Positions 23,108 to 34,199 of a stretch of DNA of 64,000 bases are shown here, in pieces. The notes beneath the pieces were generated by a model. It had not been told where the DNA came from and searched no databases. It saw nothing but the letters and a program-made list of their open reading frames with translations. The stretch is taken from contig CM070721.1 of NCBI GenBank assembly GCA_036346275.1, positions 1,500,452-1,564,451 of the forward strand. The letters run 5' to 3'. This DNA comes from Otatea glauca. Taxonomy: Eukaryota; Streptophyta; Magnoliopsida; Poales; Poaceae. How positions within the stretch are numbered: position 1 is the first letter of the stretch; the number at the start of each line of letters is the position of its first letter. The position numbers and the translations under genes were made by a program.

Positions 23108-25226
23108 ATGGCTGGAAGCCGCCGCCGCCATCTCCGAAGAGCACGGCCGCCGCAGGATGAACCCTCGCCGCCGGAAGCGCCCACCACTCTCAGCCCCAGG
23201 TCTGCACGGCCACTCTAACCCTAACCTTCCATGCCTCCTTTTCTTTTCTTTTTCCCTTTTTCCCAATTCAATTTTGTTGAGAGTATGTGCATCCAATCCA
23301 GAACAAAGAAAGAACGCACCAGTTTACTAGTCTCGTCTCGTGTTAGTTTGGTCATGGTCGTGGTGCTGCCTGCCCTGAACAAAGCTGGACTGAATGGTGC
23401 TCACTTGGTTCTTGGTTCAGCGATGGACTGAAACTATTGGCCTAGATGACGGAGATGGTGATTGTAATTCAAATGTGATTTGAGTTTTTCGCATTACACT
23501 TTGCTTATCTGCTTGCCGAGTTCCGGGTCGTTTTGTGACACTGGCGATTCTTCTATGTTGATACTGATTCTTAAGAAACTTAAATCATTGCAATATTCAG
23601 ATGCTTTGCATAAAAGTTGTCCAAACAAAGATGGGAGCGTATCGTCTCACTTTTATGTCACGATGAAAACATCTTCATCCCTTTATGCTACAGGTCTTGC
23701 TACAAAGTACTACCATGTTTTTAAAATATATAATAGGTTTGGCTGGCATGCTCAAAATATAACTATTCTGTGGCAGAAAAAAATCAAGCCGTAGTTTTTT
23801 CTTTCTGGTGTAGCTTACTCTGGCTGAAATTTAGCATGTTGATGCATATCTTATTTTGGGAATGATTGCATTTCAGTTAAACAGATACTTGTTTGTCTTA
23901 GTGTGTACCAAGAGCCTTCTGCATTTCTAACAATTTGCTAGTTATGTCCCCACTATATGAGTTCCTGCCTCTGATCTTGAATTCGCTTTGCTTGACAGAG
24001 AAGTTACAGTTGCACAAAGGCCCTCCAAGAAAACCTGCCACGCCTCAAGCTCTACCTCCTCTGCCGCGTCCGGACCCGACGCTTGGGCAGATCTCCTGGA
24101 CAGCCTGCTTCATCAAATCATTGCTCTCCTTAGCTCATTCCATGACCTCCTTGCTTTTACTGGCACCTGCCGCTCTTGGTGCGCTGCACTCTCTTCCTTC
24201 CCATCTGTATATACCTTCACCTTCCCACCTCTCCACCTCAAACCAGATACGCATTATGCTCATCCTCGTTTCAGCAACGTCAAATACAGCCTTTTATCTA
24301 ATTATAAATGGCTTCTTTGTGATCCTGCCAAGAGGACCTTGTCCCTTCGCTGTTCAGCGCCCCAAAATACTCCAAATCGCATGCTCTTTTTGGGTTGCTC
24401 GTATGGGTACCTTATCTTCTCCTATCGGGAGCACTGCCTCCTTGTCGATGTGTACGCTGGTACTAAGGTGAAGCCTCCCAAACTCTGGTCCACCAGAAAC
24501 TCTGGAGTCTACTATGGCGTTCTTATGGCTCCACTCAATTCACCCAACTCGCATCTCCTCCTTTGCTCGACATCCTCCATGTTCGTGTGGCAGGTTGGAA
24601 CAAATTATTGGTCGGAGCACCCTCTTGGTGGTGAACGCATCCTTCAGATAGTATTCTTTAAAGGTGAGATGTTTGCCATGGACTTTCTTCACAGGCTCCA
24701 CACCATACGCTTGGCACCTCAGCTCAGCATGCAGGAAGTAGCAGTTGTGTGGGGAGAGGACATGGTTGTAGGAGGCCTGCACTTTAAGCCATGGTTGGTG
24801 GTCTGTGGTGACATGCTTCTCATGGTTGACCTCTCAGTAAGCATCGACCTATTGTCTGGCTTCTCTGCCACATTTCAAGTCTTTCGTCTCGACTTTTCAG
24901 TCGAACCAGCTAAGTGGGTGAAGATGGAGAAGTTGGGAAACTGGGCTCTCTTTGTTAGCTTAGATAGGAGGAACCCTACATTCTGTTGCACGAGCCCTGG
25001 AAGATGGGGAGGAAAGAGTAACTTCATTTACTGCGCAAGCACATCTGAAGATTCTGATGAACCTTGGACCGCAGTCGAGCTTGGTCAGCCAGTGCCCTGC
25101 ACAAGCACAACTCGGGCCGTTTCATACAGTGCTGCACATGCACACCCGGTGGAACCCAATGTCCATTGCATTCAACTGGGGAGCCTCTGGGTGCTCCCCA
25201 GTTTGGTTTATGGTGTTGGCCAGTGA
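23108..25226 (+). CDS. F-box protein with DUF295 (KIB1-4 beta-propeller) domain
   Basis: Two exons are proposed: 23108-23199 and 23999-25226. The intron of 799 bp starts GTCTGC and ends TTGACAG, in phase 2; the split codon AG|A gives arginine. The product is 439 residues and ends at TGA 25224-25226. After a basic, proline-rich N-terminus (residues 1-30), an F-box-like segment (ADLLDSLLHQIIALLSSFHD, then LLAFTGTCRSWCAALSS) spans about residues 55-95. The rest resembles the DUF295 domain, with FLGCSYGYLIFS near the middle and the terminal motif LWVLPSLVYG. F-box proteins usually recruit substrates to SCF ubiquitin ligases; many grass DUF295 members have no known target. The N-terminal start is chosen because the paralogue at 26160 has the same exon-1 phase. 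The frame is clean. Confidence 0.82.
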
Positions 25227-26005
25227 ACGGCCATCGTTGCTTTGTCGCAGGGTTTTGGCTAGTCTTGCACAAGCCCTGTCCTACCAATTGCTTCTATTAT
25301 GATTTAGTTGGCAACTAGGTTCTGTAACTGTAATGGTTTCTTGGCTTAGCATCAATGTACTGTGTACAAGTGCACTTGACCTATATTGGCATGCAGCTGA
25401 TATGCCTGGTTGGTTCTTATGTGGTGTGCAACTGAACATTGGAATTGCATTTGTCATCTGCTTGCCCAGCTTTCAGACATCGATCGCTGGTGTTGGTTGC
25501 AGGCACGGGCCTTGTTGCTCTGGCCAGTGATGAGCTTCTGATAAACTCCTAGCCTGGTTGAGGACCTTGAGGGTGGAATTCTTTGACCTTGCGAGTTCAG
25601 ACTTGAATGCCGTGTGATGTTGGTTATGTCGTGCGACCTTTGAGCTGACCTGTATTAATGTTGTTGAGGGAAAGGGATCTGGTGCATTTAGTCCCTGTTT
25701 GGTATGGGTGTAGCTTTTCTGAAAAGTAGTACAGCTAAACGGCTATGTTGAAGAGGTCTGGTGTTGGTGTTTGGCAGTCTTTTTTTAGGTATGAATGGTA
25801 TGGGTCGGGAATGAGAGTAAGAGGAGAGGAGTTTGAGATTTTATACTTAATAGGAGGGGTAACTTCTAGTGGCACAGTCACAACTCTAGAGGTTTCATAT
25901 TGTTCAATTCTGTATGTATGTTCCGTGACTTGTTCTTTCTCTTGGTATGTACCACGTGCCCCTCTCTCTCTCTGTTTCAGTGCAATTTTGTTTCCCTTGA
26001 TGCTA
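25227..26005. other. Spacer between the two F-box genes
   Basis: This stretch holds the probable 3' UTR of the intact F-box gene and the 5' flank of its paralogue. Text from about 25696 (GTCCCTGTTTGGTATGGG) resembles the end of a MITE, but no partner end was identified. No reading frame here is convincing. Confidence 0.35.
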
Positions 26006-26028
26006 GGCCCATGAAACCTCTTGGCCCA
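26006..26028. promoter_or_regulatory. Paired GGCCCA motifs upstream of the broken F-box paralogue
   Basis: GGCCCA occurs at 26006-26011 and 26023-26028, 130-155 bp upstream of the ATG at 26160. The pairing and distance match those before the intact gene. This supports a duplication that included the promoter. Confidence 0.4.
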
Positions 26029-26717
26029 TACAGCTGTTAAAATAAAAATCAAAGGGGGGTAAAAAAGGAAAAAGAAAGTGAGCTCCCTCCTACTTGTACC
26101 AACCTTGCAGTGTGCCGCTTGTCGGAGAGATTCCCGAGACGGAAGACGCGGCGGCGCGCATGGAGGCGCCGCTGGAGACCAACGCATCGGAGCCCGCCGC
26201 ACCGTCGTCCTCATCGCCGACGTAAGCCAACCCCCCTCCCATCTCCCCCTTTCCCGTCTTGTTTTCTTGTTAACTTGGTCTCCATCTTAATTGAAGGAGT
26301 AGATAGATTCCGCAGCACATTTATGGATCGGAATTTCACATCTCATGTCATTGTTGTGTAAATCGATTGCATCAGATGCACCTGCTCTTTTTTTTCTTCC
26401 ATCTTCTGCGTTCTGCGTTGTAGAATGTTCAATTTCAGCAATCCTGCGGTATTATGGAATCAAATTGAATGGAATCAAGGGGTTGAAACATGGGGTGATT
26501 CAACCTGAGCGGCTAGAATGAACCCCTCAACTACCCGTTCACTTCTTAGTTATATCGTAGGGAAATTTGGATAGATGCCACTGCAAAGTTTGCAACCCAA
26601 TTCAGCTAACCCAGAAGGCCAGAACCCTACCTACCCTTTGCTTTTGCATGTTCTCATGTTTCTGTCTATTTTGTCCAGATTGAGATTGCCGCTGGTTTGA
26701 ATCATGCAGATAACATG

Positions 26718-27608
26718 TGTCGGCGTTTCAAGCACCGGCAAGTAAATTTGTAAGTCTAAGGGGCCGCGCGTTCCACTCCTTGAATGGTTAGACTCAAAAG
26801 TTCAAGATGTATACTGGTTCGGGCCGAAGGTCCCTACTCCGGTTCGTGTGGTGGCGTTGTATTCCCTTCAGTACAGATGACTGCACAAAGTTTACAAGCG
26901 AGAGTGCTAATGGCTTAGCGAGATGGGTTCCATCCCCCTCCTACGGGGTTCCCGCCTCCTTTATACTGGAAGGAAGGCGGGTTACATCGAGAGTTGGGAG
27001 AGGACGAGGTGACCTACACTAGGAGCTTCGGCCCTTCGTTCTGGCCGACCGATCACCGCCCGCCTTGCCCATGCCGGGCCAGTAGTCTAGTTGGCAGCGG
27101 TTAGGTATTTCCGAAACGGCGCAGACCGCCTCTGCGAACCTTACGAGTGTTGACGTTGCTGCGATGACGTGGGTGTTGCCTCTGGAGAGGCGTGTCTTCG
27201 TCTTGATCATGTGACCGGTGATGGGATCGGGAGCATGACTTGGCGATCATTAAACCCTTGGGAAGGGCCACCGCCTTGTATAGTCATTTCGATTGACCCT
27301 GCTCGGGTACATGGTCAGAGGATGGTGGGGCTTCGACACGCTGCCAAGCGGATGTTACCTTGGTTTGATCGAGTCGGGATCCCGCCCCGCCAAAGCGAGT
27401 CTGGAGCTCGCTGGTCGGAGTCGGGTCCTGGCATGCATGGGGTCCGGAGCCTCGCTGGTCGGAGACACTTCCTCGACGGCCGGGAAGGGTGTTGTGGCCT
27501 TGCGGTGTGCTCTTGGCAGATGAATGGGCCGGCTGCTTGGGCTTGAGTGTGGTTGAGGTCACGGCCATTACTTCGGGCCGTTGGGTACCCCTCGCATAAG
27601 TATTCACA
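26718..27608 (-). repeat. Gypsy B 3' LTR (left in window)
   Basis: This left LTR is about 891 bp. It ends AGTATTCACA, where the other copy ends AGTATTCGTCA. On the - strand TATAAAGG at 26958-26965 is the LTR core promoter. Inside the element the - strand purine-rich GGGGTTGAGGGCTCT is the candidate polypurine tract. Confidence 0.9.
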
Positions 27609-27901
27609 AGAGCCCTCAACCCCGAGCGATTTTGCATTCGGTTGGGGTTGAGCTTGATGAGTGGCGATCGGGCCCGTGGTCGGTCCGACTAATTAGGTCA
27701 AACGATTGCCAGTGTAACCCGACGATCCGACGGCCGCCTCGAATTTGGCACTGGGCATTCGAATCACGGGCTTTTAATCACTCGTTGTACGCCAAGACGG
27801 CTACGCGCCGCCGCCATTCGCCTTCGGATCGCCGGGTTCAGTGAAGGCGCCGTTTCCGGACGCTGCATTTATTTCGAGACGTTTAATCTCCCTCCGTCGG
27901 G

Positions 27902-27910
27902 TATATAAGG
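27902..27910 (+). promoter_or_regulatory. TATA box for the small antisense ORF of element B
   Basis: TATATAAGG lies 60-68 bp before the ATG at 27970. This is typical plant core-promoter spacing, allowing about 30 bp to the start site and a short leader. Element A has TATATATAT at the same relative position. Activity is inferred. Confidence 0.6.
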
Positions 27911-27969
27911 ACGCTACGCTTGCTTGAGTGATAGACCTTTAGACGAGAATCTTTTCTTTTGCTCCTTAA

Positions 27970-28316
27970 ATGGCTTCGGCCACCTCTAGTCTTGACCAGC
28001 GATGATGTCGTGGTGGAAGAAGAAGATCCTTTGGCGAACTTTGCCGAGTACGACCAGCGATGGCCAACTACGGAGGAAGAAGTCAGAGTCTGTGATCGCC
28101 GCTGTCGATGCGCCGCCGAGGTCGCCCCGAGGCTCGAGGTAGTAAGGGGCCTTCTAGAGGCGATGGCGCGACGCCGATCGTAGTCGATCTTGGTGTGTCG
28201 ATGTCATTGAACGGCAGAAGCGACGGCAGACGATTTCATAGCGCGTGGCCGTCTCCGTCGACTGTGCAGGGCCTACCAAAGATGCCGCCGGTGCCACCGA
28301 TGCCGCATGATGTTTA
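27970..28316 (+). pseudogene. Small antisense ORF of gypsy B, one or two frameshifts
   Basis: The frame opens with ATGGCTTCGGCC. After an early frameshift it gives an acidic stretch (VVVEEEDPLANFAEYDQRWP, then TTEEE), then an Arg-rich stretch and EVAPRLEVVRGLLEAMARRR. The end, in another frame, reads VQGLPKMPPVPPMPHDV and stops at TAA 28314-28316. The expected product is about 115 residues. I do not recognise a domain. The ORF is flanked by a TATA box at 27902 and AATAAA at 28424, so it looks like a complete small transcription unit on the strand opposite to pol. Element A has a matching, more damaged copy at 4393-4748. Confidence 0.6.
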
Positions 28317-28423
28317 AGAGGCTTTGGCGCGATAAAGTCCTCTTAGTGGTGTAGCGTAGCTATTCTTGTGTCTCGTTGGGTACCGTATGTAAAGTTGTGT
28401 AAAGTTTGAGCTCGCTGGCCTAT

Positions 28424-28429
28424 AATAAA
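28424..28429 (+). terminator. Poly(A) signal after the small antisense ORF of element B
   Basis: AATAAA occurs 108 bp after the stop codon, preceded by two TGTAAAG/TGTGTAAAG motifs (28389-28404) like plant far-upstream elements. In element A the matching text is AATGAA. Use as a signal is inferred. Confidence 0.45.
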
Positions 28430-28479
28430 ATCTCATTTTTCTTTATGAATGTCTTCGTGATGAGTTTGCTTCGATTGAG

Positions 28480-29560
28480 TTGTCCGAGTTGCTCGCTTAA
28501 CGTCAGTAGCTAGGCCGCGTTTTGGCCTGGCAGGACGACCGGATGCCTCGCGCGAGGTTCGGGTGTCCGAAGTTGCTCGCCTAACGTCAGAGCTAGACCG
28601 CGTTTTGGTCGGCAGGGACGACCGGATGCCTCGCGCGAGGTTCGTGTCCGAGTCTTTGGTTTAACGTCAGAGCCGGACGGTACCTTGGTCGGCAGGACGC
28701 ATCAGCGAGGCCTCGCGCGAGGTTCGTGTCCGAGTGCTCGCTTAACGTCGTGGATGGACGGTGCCTTGGTGGCGCAGGACGACCGCGAGGCCTCTCGCGC
28801 GAGGTTCGGTGTCCGAGCGCTCGCTTAACGTCAGAGCCGGACGGTGCCTTGGTCGGCGAGGACGACCGCGAGGCCTTCGCGCGAGGTTCGTGTCCGAGCG
28901 CCGCTTAACGTCAGAGGCTGGACGTGCCTTGGTCGGCAGGGGACGACCGCGAGGCTCGCGCGAGGTTCGGTGTCCGAAGTTGCTCGCTTAACGCCGTAGC
29001 TAGACCGCGCCTTGGTCGGCAGGGACGGCCGGATGCCTCGCGCGAGGTTCGGTGTCCGAGCGCTCGCTTAACGTCGAGCCGGACGGTGCCTTGGCCGGCA
29101 GGACGACCGCGAGGCCTCTCGTGCGAGGTTTGGGTGTCCGAAGCGTTTCGCCTAACGTCGTAGCTAGACTGCGCCTTGGTCGGCGGGGACGACCGATGCC
29201 CGCGCGGGTTCGTGTCCGAGCGCCGCTTAACGTCAGAGTTTAACGGTGCCTTGGTCGGCGGGGACGCATCGCGCGGCCCTCGCGCGAGGTTCGTGTCCGA
29301 GTGCCGCTTAACGTCAGAGTGGACGGTGCCTTGGTCGGGGAGGACGACCGCGAGGCCTCCGCGTGAGGTTTGGGTGTCCGAGCGCCGCTTAACGCCGTAG
29401 CCGGACGGGGCTCGTTTTACGTCAGAAGCTAGACGGGGCTCGCTTTACGCCGTAGCCGGACGTGGGCTCGCTTTACGTCGAGCCGGACGTGGGCTCGTTT
29501 ACGTCGAGCCGGACGGGCTCGCTTTTACGTCGTAGCCGGACGCGGGCATCCATCCCGAGT
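28480..29560. repeat. GC-rich tandem array in the 3' untranslated region of gypsy B
   Basis: Units of about 80-85 bp combine GCCTTGGTCGGCAGGACGAC, CGCGAGGCCTCGCGCGAGG and GTGTCCGAG with GCTCGCTTAACGTCAGAGCC. It is built from the same pieces as the array in A, but nearly every 50-bp unit here is followed by the spacer, and the middle often reads GCGAGG in place of GGATG. From about 29400 a unit of about 28 bp (GGCTCGCTTTACGTCGAGCC) follows, as in A. The array is about 1.1 kb against 1.9 kb in A. Confidence 0.92.
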
Positions 29561-30298
29561 CCTCGTCCGCGAGGGTAGCCGCGAGAGGAGCGCCGCCGCC
29601 TATCCCACACGTATACCCCATCCGCAGTGTAGGACCGGAGGGTGAAGCGATGCGCTTTACCGTTGGTTTGAACGTCGTGCTCGTGGAGCTTATAACGAGG
29701 TAGTCCGAGTGGGTCCTGGAGGTCCATGAGGACCTTCCGAGCGGACGGTCCCAGTAGAGTGTCTCGCCCTCGCCGCGAGGCGACCCATAAGAAACCTTTC
29801 TTTACTCAATCAGATGGGCCTGGGTCGTCCGCCCACCCAGGCATACCGGTCGTCGTCATTGATGAGCTCCGGAGAGTGTGAAGTATGGTCTCGGACGCGA
29901 GTAGAGGTGATTGGGTCGTCACCGACCTAACCGAGGGCTCACCGTGGGGCTCACTCATACTTGCCCTCGCTCAAGTTTCACGGTGGCCTTATGCCCATCT
30001 CGCGGGTAGGCCTTTTGAACCTACGGCTATTAGTGGGCCCCCGCAAAGCTACGTAGCTTTCTTGGCCGCGGGCCGCGCTGCCCAGCTGGCCTTCGTGACG
30101 CGCGCCAGAAAGCAACCGTCCGGCCTCAAGGCGGAGACCAAGAGGTTACGGGACGCACCGCCGGACTGCTGTTTATAGCCTCGCCGTTCGTCAGATTAAA
30201 TGCTATGGAATTGGAAACCGGAGTTACCAGTGGCGTGATGTGACGAGGTGGACGCGACGCCGCTCAAGGTGGTGCACGTTGATCGGCGCCGCCCGTCT

Positions 30299-30306
30299 TA
30301 TAAATA
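30299..30306 (+). promoter_or_regulatory. TATA box for the long antisense ORF of element B
   Basis: TATAAATA lies 137-144 bp before the ATG at 30443, matching 7548-7555 in element A. The sequence downstream (GTAGTCACGCTTGCTTGCC) is also shared, which suggests a conserved 5' leader. Confidence 0.55.
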
Positions 30307-30442
30307 CGTTCTTTGGGCGCTTTGAGTAGTCACGCTTGCTTGCCTTCCTCGCCTCCGCCCCTAAGACAAAAAGAACAACAAAGAGCCAAGGAAAAGAAAA
30401 CTCACCTTCTTTTCTCCTCGCCTTTCCGCCTCTTTTGCAAGG

Positions 30443-33400
30443 ATGTCGTGGTTTGAGTGCTCGCCAGCCACCAGCCGGTGGCGCTCGGCAGTGAAGCGGC
30501 TTCTTCCCGCAAGATCTCTCTCGCTGGAGGTGCCGACGGAGCTCGCCGCCCTCGCCGGGACGACGAGGTCGTGGTGCTAGCCTCGTTCTTCGAGCGGCCG
30601 GCTTGTCACCGCACGTTCGTCCGGGCCGCTTCTTCCACTACAAGGCGGAGGCGCACCATCTTAACCCCAACGGGTCCTCCACATCGCCATATTCATCACG
30701 CTCGCGAGGCTTTCCCGGGAATCGAGCCGCATTGGGCGCTACTGCGAGGCATTTCTTCCAAGCAAGGCTCGGAAGGACAAGTTAACCGGCGCCGCGGCGC
30801 CATTGGTGGCTCGGCCCTCGACTTTGGCCCCACCGAGCACGGAGTATCTCGAGGTCAAGCCGCCATCGTCAACAAGGGATGGCGCTCGAGTGGTTCTATG
30901 CTCGAACGTCGGAGACAGCGCCCGCGCCTTCACCGCAAACTTCCCGCGTGGCGGGAGAGTGGAACCGGGCGCCGAGAAGCGAGAGAAGAATAAGGTGGCC
31001 CCGATCATAGAGCGTGTCGTGGCCCTAGGAGGCAAGGCTCACCGGGGACGTGGTCGTGCGTGCCTTCATGAGGATACGCGTGCAACCTCTACGACAGCCC
31101 CGCCTGCTCCAAAGACTGAGGGCATCCGACCGGATGAGGATGGCGGAGCCCGAGCCGGGCCGCGACGGAGGTCGGCCCGTGACCGCCACACGGAGGAAGC
31201 GCCTTCTGGAGGCGGCGGCGCCACCCGAGCCATTCTCTGCGCCCACCCTCCAATCTGGTAGTCGGCTGACTTCTTCCCGCCTCTTTTTCTTTGCTTTTAA
31301 CGCTGGTCCGACGGTGTTTTGTCTTCAGGGCTCTTAAGCATGTTCTCCGGGCGCTCCCGGAGATAAGGAGGCATGGGCGGCCGGCGAGCGAAGACCAGAG
31401 TTTCGACTCTCCGCAAGAAGGCAAGGAGGAGAGGAGGAAGAAAGAAGAAGGGAGGCGTCGGCGAGGGGCGCACGCGCGAGGACGTGTCGAGGCCACTCGC
31501 TGCGGGTGTAACCTCCACCGACAAAGCAGCTGGCACCCCGGCCACGCATATCGCGGGTTCCTTCTTCGACCACCGACCGCCGTGGCGGTCGGCGTGGACT
31601 GCCGGAGGCGACACATTGTGCTCCGCCGGTAGGCCTCAAGTGAGGGTGACTGCCTGATCGCCGCCATCGTGCCGCTTTGCAGGAAGCGGCGGAAGCGGCG
31701 GCAGATCTACCCCTCGGAGGGACCGTGAAGAGCGCGCCGCAGCACCCGCTTCGGCCAAGAAGTACTTTTTTCTTTTGTTCAAACATTTTTGCAAAGCAAA
31801 GCCGCCCAACCGCTTTTAAGTGTTTGTGATGTGCGGCGCTTATACGGGTGACTGCATGGCGTCCGTGTGGTTCGCAAGGGACAACAACCGGGAGTCGCAT
31901 AAGCGGCAGGACGCCGCAGAGGTTCGAGACGCCGATCGGTCGGGGCCGATCGCGGTCTTGTGGCCGAGAAGCGCGCCGCCACGCAGGCCGAGGTTGGCGA
32001 GGAGCCCCGACGCCCATGGGGACACCACGGCCGACGTGATCATCCTCACGGAGAGAGGAGGCGGCGGCTGCCGGGCGATCGTCTTACCGAGACGCAGGCC
32101 ATGATAGAGGTGTCACCCTCACCCCTGTGAGGTGCCGACCGAGGTCCCGCAGCGCAGGTCGCCGAGGATCCCCGGAGGATGGGCCCACCATCGCTGCCGA
32201 TGGTGCTCGACGCGAGTAGCCCCGCCCCGAGCAGACGACCAGGCCCGCCGCGGAGCCGCCCTTGAGTCGGAGTCGCTGGCGAATCGGAAGAGAGCGAGTG
32301 GGTCGCTCTTCAACAAGGCGCTCGACGAAGCAAACAGATGGAGCAGTCAGAAAGGGTCCGACTCTTGCTCTAGAATCTTCCACCGAAAGGCTGATTCGCG
32401 ATGGCCCGGAGTCCGTACGATTAGCTTGGTAAGTTGATGAAAAACCCAACTTGTAAATTACGACGACTCGGTAGTGAGACTAATCGGATAGTCCGATCTT
32501 GCAAAGATCCGAGGCTCGCCGAGGGCAAAGCCGAGCTCCTACGGCGCTCGGACAGACCAATGGCTACTGCCGTGGAAGAGTGCAACCGGTGCGCTGAGTT
32601 GCGCCACTCAAGAGGCGCCGAACGTGAGCGGTCGGAGCGCGAAGGTCCGCCAAGAGTGGAGGGGCCACTAAGGCTCTTCGATGAGCGCTCTGGGGCCAAG
32701 TCCTCGAGACGGCGTGGCGAGCTCGAGTCCTCCCCGGCAGAGGCCACCGCCGCCCGGGGACGCCGCCGCCGCGCAGAGAGAGGTGGCGCAGCAAGCGCAG
32801 TAACCCGTCTGCGGACCGAGCGAGACCAGCTCGGAAGGACGCCGACCGAAGTCGCTCCGAGCGGGAGGCCGCGGAAGGACTGACCTCTCGAGGGCCTCCT
32901 ACGAGGCGGCCAGCAAGAAGTCGGCAACCCGCGAACTCTGCGGCCGGTGGTCTCAACTTTATTTGATTCGGGCGCTATTCGTAAGTCGTGATCATCTGGC
33001 CGCTGCCATCCGCAGAGGTGCGGAAGAACTTGGGCCTCGCCGTTGAGGAGCGGAAGGGCGCCTGCGCAGTCGTGACAAGGCGGCGACGGCGCGGGGCGTG
33101 GCTCTGGCGGCCGAAGGTTGCCGAAGATGGTCGCCGAGCCGCACGAATCGGAGTCCTTCGCAAGGCCGGCAGACGTCGCGTCCCGGTCCTTGAAGCGATG
33201 GCGGGGGCGGCGCTCTGGCGCCTCGCTAGCCCGAGTGCGAGAGCGTCGGAGAGCGATGATTGTTGGCGCGGCGCTTGAGCTTCCTCGCCGGTCAACACCA
33301 TCTCGCACTACGATGGAATTGACCTCGCGGTGGTGGCAGCGGCGTCGCCGGAACCGGACCGACGACGAGATCGACAGTTCGAGCTCTTGGTCGAGCCGCA

Positions 33401-33446
33401 CGGGAGATTGCCACCACGCCTCGCCGCAGTCGCCTCGGGAAGAATA
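30443..33446 (+). pseudogene. Antisense additional ORF of gypsy B (putative gypsy type transposon domain), frameshifted
   Basis: Starting ATGTCGTGG, as in element A, this region carries the Transposase_28-type core at about 30625-30780. Pieces in several frames read FVRAAS, HYKAEAHHLNPNG and GIEPHWAL. Later words are NKGWRSS, FTANFP and KREKNKVAPIIERVVAL (to about 31025), then VVVRAFMRIRVQPL at about 31050. The C-terminal part is charged and low in recognisable motifs. Role unknown. The frame changes repeatedly; no continuous product exists as written. Position between pol and the 3' LTR and the opposite strand match element A. Confidence 0.7.
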
Positions 33447-33699
33447 AAGTAGTTAGATTTATCCTCCTTTTGATTGTAAAGACTATTATGCTTTTAAACA
33501 ATCTTAAGGTTAACAAGTTCCAGACGCCTCTTGCCCCTTTGTGTTTTTGGTGAGCGTTTGACCGCCATAGCCTTAAGGACCGCAAGGGTCACTTATGCGT
33601 AGGTCGGGTTGCTTCGGAGGGCTAAGAGGATAGGAATCTTGGTTACTCGTGAGCTATACGCACTTGTGAGGATAGGAGTGTTCCCATCGACAAAAGATC

Positions 33700-34060
33700 G
33701 CTCCACTGGCATTTCCTTCTTCCGCGAAGTGCGTAACCATAGCCGCCGGGCGCAGGCCATAGCACTCGGGTGAGAGGATTACCGCTCGGGAGGACCTCGT
33801 GACCGGGCCGGTCACCGACCGCACGAGCGTGAGTTAGCCGAGTTTGCGCTGGGGAGTGTTCCCAATCGACCAAAAGGTCACTCCGCTCGGGCATTTCCTT
33901 CTTCCGAAGTGCTACTTAGCAACCATAGCATTGGGGCGAGGTCATGAACGCTGGTCGAGAGGTTATCACCGGATGGACCTTGTGATCGGTCCGTCACCGA
34001 CCCGCATAAGCGCCACTGTATAAGCGGCTGAACGGGCGCCATAGTCACCGCGCGTCGCAT
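33700..34060. repeat. About 181-bp tandem duplication between the convergent ORFs of gypsy B
   Basis: Two copies start with ATTTCCTTCTTCCG at about 33711 and 33892 and continue through AACCATAGC and a GAGAGG-TTA segment. The same duplication exists in element A at about 10933 and 11110, so it predates both insertions. Confidence 0.65.
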
Positions 34061-34199
34061 GGCGACCAGGTGCTCGGAAGGGTAAAGGTAAAGACCATGC
34101 CAGGGAAAAAGAAAAGAGTTTAGGGATAGAATCGCCTTAACTTTTCTATGTTCCAAGCGTTCGGAAGGATGCGACCGTCGGCGTCCTTGAGTCGAAGGT

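Noticed and set aside
26718..27608. LTR start placed at the strongly conserved CAAGTAAATTTG block
   Set aside because: Using that start gives no target duplication. Starting at TGTCGGCG gives exact duplications for both elements and proper TG/CA ends.
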